Below are positions 59,206 to 64,000 of a DNA stretch of 64,000 nt, one piece after another. Below the pieces are notes generated by a model. That model saw nothing but the letters and a program-made list of their open reading frames with translations. It was not told the origin of the DNA and did not search any database. The stretch is from NCBI GenBank assembly GCA_022226935.1, contig CP092081.1, positions 2,185,351 through 2,249,350 of the forward strand, in the 5' to 3' direction. The translations under genes were made by a program, and so were the position numbers. This DNA comes from Nitrospira sp. (GTDB lineage: Bacteria; Nitrospirota; Nitrospiria; Nitrospirales; Nitrospiraceae). Within the stretch, counting starts at the first letter, position 1, and each line of letters begins with the position of its first letter.

Positions 59206-60582
59206 ATGCAACAACGAATTTTCGGTCTTGAAAACGAGTATGGTCTGATTTTTTCTCCCAACGGGAAAGTCTATCTCCCGATGGAGAAGGTGCTGGGCTA
59301 TATCTTCGAAGGGCTGATTCCGAACAGCTGGCCGTCGAACGCGTTTCTGGTCAACGGCGCGCGATTCTATCAGGATACCGGCTGCCATCCCGAATATTCG
59401 ACGCCTGAATGCGACAACATTCTCGACCTGGTGATTCACGATAAGGCCGGCGAGCGGTTGTTGGAAGCCTGTTTGCCGGCGGCCGAGGAGCGATTGCGGG
59501 AAGAGGGGCTCTCCGGCGAAATCTATATTTTTAAGAACAATACCGATTCGCTGGGGAACACCTATGGGTGCCATGAAAATTACCTCATGCGCCGGGACGT
59601 GGATTTTTGGAAGGTGACCGAGCAGCTCATCCCATTTTTTGTGACCCGGCAGATCTATTCCGGCGCGGGCAAGGTGTTGAAGGTCTCCGGCAAGCCGCAG
59701 TACTTCATTTCCCAACGCGCGCAGCACATCCACGAAAAGACATCCTCCTCGACGACTTCCTCGCGCAGCATCATCAATACGCGGGATGAGCCCCATGCCG
59801 ATGCGGAGAAATATCGACGGCTCCACATCATCGTGGGGGATTCCAATATGTCGGAATATGCCACCTATCTGAAGGTGGGCACCGCCACATTGGTCTTATC
59901 CATGATCGAATCGGGATTCGCCGTGACCGGCATGGAGCTCGAGGATCCCGTCAAAGCCATCCGCGAAATCTCCCGCGATCCCACGTTGAGCAAGAAGGTG
60001 AAGCTGGATGACGGGCGGCAGATGACCGCGATCGAAATCCAGCGCGTTTACGTCAAGCGCGCCACGGAATTTCTGGCCGCGCAGGATCATGATCCGATCC
60101 TGGACGACGTGCTGGATAAGTGGATATCGGTGCTGGATCGTCTCGAAGAGGATCCGATGCAGCTCGTGCACGAGGTTGATTGGGTGATGAAAAAGCATCT
60201 CATCCAATCGTACACGGACAAAAAAGACTGCGGGTGGGATGATCCTCGGGTATTTCTGCTGGATTTGCAATTTCATGACGTGAAACGGACGCGCGGGCTG
60301 TATTATTTAATGGAGAATCGCGGCATGGCCGCCCGGATCGTGGAGGAAGAAGCGGTGCAACGGGCCATGTCGGTGCCGCCCCAAACCACCAGGGCCAAAG
60401 TCCGCGGCGATTTCATCCGGTTCGCGCGCGCCAAGAACCGGTCGTACACGGTGGACTGGACCTATCTCAAACTGAACGGCTATTGGGAAGAGACGATTCT
60501 CTGCATGGACCCGTTCAGCGCAGTCAACCGGCGGGTTGAAGAATTATTGTCACAGGTCTCCGGTGCGCGATTGTACCGATGA
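59206..60582 (+). CDS. pafA: PafA, Pup-protein ligase
   Basis: The 458-residue ligase attaches Pup to lysines of target proteins using ATP. It shows the PafA start RIFGLENEYGLIF, ARFYQDTGCHPEYSTPECDN, INTRDEPHADAEKYRRLHII and the C-terminal YTVDWTYLKLNGYWEE. It lacks the long Dop insert. Start is ATG 59206. Its stop overlaps the ATG of the M23 peptidase (ATGA). Confidence 0.94.
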   Translation: MQQRIFGLENEYGLIFSPNGKVYLPMEKVLGYIFEGLIPNSWPSNAFLVNGARFYQDTGCHPEYSTPECDNILDLVIHDKAGERLLEACLPAAEERLREEGLSGEIYIFKNNTDSLGNTYGCHENYLMRRDVDFWKVTEQLIPFFVTRQIYSGAGKVLKVSGKPQYFISQRAQHIHEKTSSSTTSSRSIINTRDEPHADAEKYRRLHIIVGDSNMSEYATYLKVGTATLVLSMIESGFAVTGMELEDPVKAIREISRDPTLSKKVKLDDGRQMTAIEIQRVYVKRATEFLAAQDHDPILDDVLDKWISVLDRLEEDPMQLVHEVDWVMKKHLIQSYTDKKDCGWDDPRVFLLDLQFHDVKRTRGLYYLMENRGMAARIVEEEAVQRAMSVPPQTTRAKVRGDFIRFARAKNRSYTVDWTYLKLNGYWEETILCMDPFSAVNRRVEELLSQVSGARLYR

Positions 60583-61598
60583 GGCTGGTCGATGGAGTGA
60601 ATCGAGCCAAGACCATGTCGTTTCTCGATCGCTTTCTCATCATCTCAGTCGTGCTGCTCGCCAGCGTGTTTCCTGTTGAGCTTTTCCCCAATACGGGACC
60701 CGTTCCTCGCGGGGGAGATGGGCAATTCAGCGGCAAGCAGGGACAGGTCGTCGTGGTGACCGTCCCGGAACTCAAGGAAGCCGCCAGCGTCAAAGGAAAG
60801 TTCCTGGGGCGCACCGTGACGCTGTTCCCGAATCCCGCCGTCGGTGGAACGGGCTATATCGGATTGCTCGGCATCGATTTGCAGGATGAACCAGGCACGC
60901 ACGAGCTGACGGTCGATGCGCAACTCGGCGAGCAGACCAGACATTTTTCCTATCAGGTGCTCGTCGTGAAAGAAAAGTTTGCCGTCGAGCATCTGAAATT
61001 GCCCAAAGATAAAGTCGATCTCGATGAGAAAGCGACCGCGCGCTGGAAGGCCGAGCAAGAACAGGTTCGCAAGGCTTTAGCGGAAGAGTCCGCGATGCGA
61101 CTCTGGCAGGCGGGGTTCATCGAGCCCGTTCACGGGAAGCGGACCGGGATTTTCGGCAGTGTCCGGATTATGAACGGGCAACCCAGGAATCCGCACAACG
61201 GGGAGGATATCGGCGCGCCGATGGGGACCGACGTCATGGCCAGCAATGACGGGGTCGTCCGGCTCGTCGTCGATCATATTTTTTCGGGTCGAGGCATATT
61301 TGTCGATCATGGCCTCGGTCTCTACTCGATGTACTTTCACTTGTCGGAGGCGCTGGTCAACGAAGGTGATCTGGTCAAGGCCGGTCAAGTGATCGGGAAG
61401 GTCGGCGCGACAGGGAGAGCGACCGGCCCCCATCTCCACTGGGGGATGAAAGTGAACGGCGCTCGGGTGAACCCCTATGCGCTCCTCGAATTACCCTTTC
61501 CTCAGAATCCCGCCGCGGCCCGTCCGATACTGGCTGCGCCAGCGGTTCCCGCTCAGGAAGAATCAACCCCGACCGCAGTCGGCGGTGACGGACGATAG
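60579..61598 (+). CDS. M23 family peptidoglycan hydrolase
   Basis: The 339-residue exported protein has a signal/anchor segment (FLIISVVLLASVFPVELF), an N-terminal Ig-like beta domain (about 45-140) and a complete LytM/M23 catalytic domain: zinc site HNGED, then HLS, and GPHLHWGMKV near the end. Unlike the EnvC-like protein at 49209, all ligands are kept, so it should cut peptidoglycan cross-bridges. ATG 60579 overlaps the pafA stop; a later ATG at 60615 is the alternative start. It is translationally coupled to the pupylation operon, which is an unexpected partner. Confidence 0.9.
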   Translation: MRLVDGVNRAKTMSFLDRFLIISVVLLASVFPVELFPNTGPVPRGGDGQFSGKQGQVVVVTVPELKEAASVKGKFLGRTVTLFPNPAVGGTGYIGLLGIDLQDEPGTHELTVDAQLGEQTRHFSYQVLVVKEKFAVEHLKLPKDKVDLDEKATARWKAEQEQVRKALAEESAMRLWQAGFIEPVHGKRTGIFGSVRIMNGQPRNPHNGEDIGAPMGTDVMASNDGVVRLVVDHIFSGRGIFVDHGLGLYSMYFHLSEALVNEGDLVKAGQVIGKVGATGRATGPHLHWGMKVNGARVNPYALLELPFPQNPAAARPILAAPAVPAQEESTPTAVGGDGR

Positions 61599-61649
61599 GC
61601 CGTCTCTCGGGCGCTCTCCTCCTCGCGCTTCATGCTGTTCGAACGCGCT

Positions 61650-64000
61650 TCAGGTTGAGTGCGACGTATCCTTGCAGCTCCCCTGCCAAGTCTGTGATTC
61701 CAACGCCGCGGCCACGGCTTTCGTCAGCGACTCGGGCGTGTACGGTTTCGGCAAAAAGGCCACCTGGGTATCGAACGTTTTCAAGAGTGTTTCATCGCGC
61801 CCTGAATAGCCGGACGTGAGGATGACTTTGATATCCGGTTGAAGGATCTGCAGTTCGTGAGCCAGCTGGGCGCCTCCCATGCCCGGCATCACCATATCTG
61901 TCACCAGCAGGGCGATGTGGCGTCCCTGCCGGCGCACCATTTCCAGCGCTTCCTCTCCGGACCGGGCGGCCAAGACATGATAGTGTTGGGCGACGAGCAC
62001 GGTATGGGCCAACCCTCTCACCATATCGTTGTCTTCCACCAGCAGAATGGTTTCCGACTGTTCGCTCGTGACCTTGGGCTGTGTCACTACGCGAGGTGCG
62101 TCGGCGTCTTCCTCCAGGCGCGGCAGATAAATCGTGAAGCTGGTGCCTTTTCCTACCTCGCTGGTGATTCCCACGGTGCCGCTGCTCTGTCGGACGATCC
62201 CGTAGACCGTCGAAAGTCCGAGGCCCGTCCCTTTGCCTAATTCCTTCGTCGTAAAGAATGGTTCGAAGACATGGGCCAGGGTTTCTGCGCTCATGCCGCA
62301 TCCCGTATCACGAACGGCCAGGGTGACGTATGGACCGGGAGGCAGAGGGTCGGGCCAAAATGGATCGGAGTGGGAGATCATCACTTCCCCGGTTTCCAAT
62401 TCAAGCCGGCCGCCATGGGGCATGGCATCCCGGGCATTGACGACCAGATTCATCACGACTTGTTCAATCTGACCAGGATCCGCTTTGATTCGTCCCAACG
62501 TTGGATCCAGGGTCAAGACGAGATGAATGTCTTCGCCGATGACCCGCTTCATGAGTTCGACGATATCGCTGACGCGATCGTTGAGGTTCAGGGACTGCCG
62601 TTCTACGACTTGATGGCGCGTGAAGGCCAGCAATTGGCGAGTGAGTCCGGTGGCCTTGTTGCCGGCTTCTCTGATTTGTGCCATGCCCCGTTGTGCCCGT
62701 GAGGTCAGGCCAGGCTCGTCCATCAAAAGCTCGGCCCAACTATTGATGATGGTGAGCAGATTGTTGAAGTCGTGCGCCACGCCTCCCGCCATACGACCCA
62801 GGGCTTCCATTTTCTGGGCCTGCCGCAATTGGCGCTCCAGATCTTTTCGGTCCAAGAATTGGCTGATCATGGCCCCCAGTTCGGCTATGCGCTCCAGGCG
62901 GGACACGGCAGGGTGGAGCACGTCGACCGTAAAAAACTCCATGATGCCAAGGATCTCTTTGCCGGCATGGATCGGGAACGCGATGGCTCCATGAAGGCCC
63001 GCATCTCGCGCCGCGTCGTGAGCGGGGAAGTCGGCCTCATTCAAAATATCAGAGCAGAATGCCGGGGCGTCCGTTTTCCACGCCCGTCCGGCCATTCCCA
63101 AGTCTTGCCGCAGGAACAAGGTGCGATAGACCTGGGCGAAGGTCTCGGTCTGTTGGCCTGAGGGGTGCCAGAGTGCATTGCAGCGCAAGACGGCGTGTCG
63201 AGTATCGACGAGCCACAGCGCGCCCAACGTCCAGCCTTGAAGTTCGCACATCGCGCGCAGAATTTTCGGCACGGCCTCATTCAACGACACGGATTCTTCC
63301 AGAGCCAAGCCGACAGCCAGTTGAACGGCATGCATGGTTTCGGCTTGTCGGCGGTCGGAAATGTCGGTTTTTGCCCCGATCATCCGGTAGGGTGTGCCGG
63401 CATAGTTTCGAAGTACATAGCCATGGTCGATGACATACGCATAGGTGCCGTCCGTTCTGCGAAAACGATATTCAGCCGTCCACAAGTTTTTGTCGGACTC
63501 GAGCGTCTGGTTGAGTCCCGCAAGAATCGATGTTCGATCCTCGGGATGGATATGGTCCGCCCACGGAATCCGGCCTATCTCCCGCGCCTTCAGCCCAGGG
63601 CCGTAGATGGTGAGATAGGCATCGTTGAACCATGTCTCGCCGGAAGTAATGTCCCAATCCCAGATGCCGTCCCGGGTGGCGAGACAAGTGAGATGAAATC
63701 GCTCTTCGCTTTTCCGCAGCGCCTGCTCAACGCGGTGCCGTCCCATCGCATATCGGATGGCACGCTTCAGTCCATCACCGGTCAATCGGCCTTTCACCAA
63801 ATAATCCTGCGCACCGTGCAGCAGAGATTTTTCTGCGACGAGGTCATTGTCGAGTCCCGTCAGCACAATCACGGCCGCCTCATGGGCTTGGGCCCGCACG
63901 CGAACAAGGGTGTCCATTCCCTGGCTGTCCGGGAGCGAAAGATCGACCAATACGGCGTCCGCAGAGCTCTCGGCGAGTTTCAGCAGACCGGTTTCAAGAC
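61650..64000 (-). CDS. Hybrid sensor histidine kinase (N-terminus beyond the window)
   Basis: The frame is open from the right edge to TGA 61650. Order from the N-terminal side: the end of a receiver domain (LVDLSLPDS, VLTG, DYLVKGR), a PAS_3 domain (WDWDITSGETWFND, IHPEDR, EYRFRRTDGTYAYV), a GAF domain, HisKA with AHDFNNLLTII, an HATPase_c domain (NLVVNARDAMPHGG, GTGLGLSTVYGIV), and a C-terminal receiver (LLVTDMVMPGM, LPKPYTPE). Such hybrids autophosphorylate and relay internally. The missing part includes the start; more domains may lie beyond 64000. Confidence 0.93.
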   Translation of the reverse strand, partial: LETGLLKLAESSADAVLVDLSLPDSQGMDTLVRVRAQAHEAAVIVLTGLDNDLVAEKSLLHGAQDYLVKGRLTGDGLKRAIRYAMGRHRVEQALRKSEERFHLTCLATRDGIWDWDITSGETWFNDAYLTIYGPGLKAREIGRIPWADHIHPEDRTSILAGLNQTLESDKNLWTAEYRFRRTDGTYAYVIDHGYVLRNYAGTPYRMIGAKTDISDRRQAETMHAVQLAVGLALEESVSLNEAVPKILRAMCELQGWTLGALWLVDTRHAVLRCNALWHPSGQQTETFAQVYRTLFLRQDLGMAGRAWKTDAPAFCSDILNEADFPAHDAARDAGLHGAIAFPIHAGKEILGIMEFFTVDVLHPAVSRLERIAELGAMISQFLDRKDLERQLRQAQKMEALGRMAGGVAHDFNNLLTIINSWAELLMDEPGLTSRAQRGMAQIREAGNKATGLTRQLLAFTRHQVVERQSLNLNDRVSDIVELMKRVIGEDIHLVLTLDPTLGRIKADPGQIEQVVMNLVVNARDAMPHGGRLELETGEVMISHSDPFWPDPLPPGPYVTLAVRDTGCGMSAETLAHVFEPFFTTKELGKGTGLGLSTVYGIVRQSSGTVGITSEVGKGTSFTIYLPRLEEDADAPRVVTQPKVTSEQSETILLVEDNDMVRGLAHTVLVAQHYHVLAARSGEEALEMVRRQGRHIALLVTDMVMPGMGGAQLAHELQILQPDIKVILTSGYSGRDETLLKTFDTQVAFLPKPYTPESLTKAVAAALESQTWQGSCKDTSHST

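Noticed and set aside
1..64000. CRISPR arrays, tRNA or rRNA genes
   Set aside because: No regularly spaced repeats were seen, and no tRNA-like T-loop/acceptor pairs or rRNA stretches were recognised on either strand by eye.

Overview
The window is about 60% GC by eye and reads like the chromosome of a Gram-negative (diderm) bacterium of the genus Nitrospira or a close relative in Nitrospirota. This rests on protein content, since no rRNA or tRNA gene is visible: a complete 20S proteasome/pupylation locus beside outer-membrane genes (TolC, beta-barrel, many lipoproteins), a membrane-anchored pentaheme cytochrome c, a histidine-rich SmbP-type metal-binding protein known from nitrifiers, and many small conserved proteins. 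Genes are dense and short overlaps (ATGA, GTGA) are common. No CRISPR array, insertion sequence, prophage or replication origin was seen.

Layout. 1-6.8 kb is accessory: a gene tail with a strong hairpin, an orphan CHASE3 sensor, a 33-residue membrane peptide, a CBS-DUF488 pair, then a run of small genes (two related winged-helix-like proteins, two related lipoproteins, an SPFH/prohibitin lipoprotein, a zinc ribbon, a lone receiver domain, a beta-barrel gene broken by one in-frame TGA, a DUF2934 protein). 6.8-18.6 kb holds PepF peptidase, an AcuC-like deacetylase translationally coupled to a pentaheme cytochrome, a tandem rhodanese, SmbP with its own promoter and terminator, a nitrilase-family amidase, YqgE, UvrA and an arylamine N-acetyltransferase. 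18.6-21.8 kb is a small, lower-GC accessory island with an EVE-like/MazG pair, a HepT-MntA toxin-antitoxin pair and gene-poor stretches. 21.8-26 kb carries DUF3147, an RNase Z-like hydrolase, a CPBP protein, TolC and a small exported protein.

26.5-37.3 kb is a carbohydrate and envelope block: a GT4 glycosyltransferase, two paralogous MFS exporters flanking a Lys/Pro/Glu-rich BON protein, a glycogen-debranching-type enzyme, an M28 peptidase, DUF5069, and a LamG-like exported protein with one CxxCH haem motif. 37.5-42.5 kb has an RRM protein and DEAD-box helicase (cold-shock-like pair), a periplasmic FKBP isomerase, UvrB and DUF4321. 42.8-47.5 kb is the classic ffh-rpsP-rimM-trmD-rplS-rnhB-yraN translation/secretion operon. 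47.6-51.8 kb is ftsE-ftsX-envC-like-ctp, a division and peptidoglycan-remodelling operon. 52.3-54.1 kb is thiS-thiG-thiE with a clear promoter.

54.1-61.6 kb is the proteasome locus: promoter, Mpa/ARC ATPase, Dop, PrcB, PrcA, PafA, and a coupled M23 peptidase. All enzymes for tagging, untagging, unfolding and degrading are there, but no gene for the tag (Pup or the related UBact) was recognised in it. The window ends inside a minus-strand hybrid sensor kinase (REC-PAS-GAF-HisKA-HATPase-REC).
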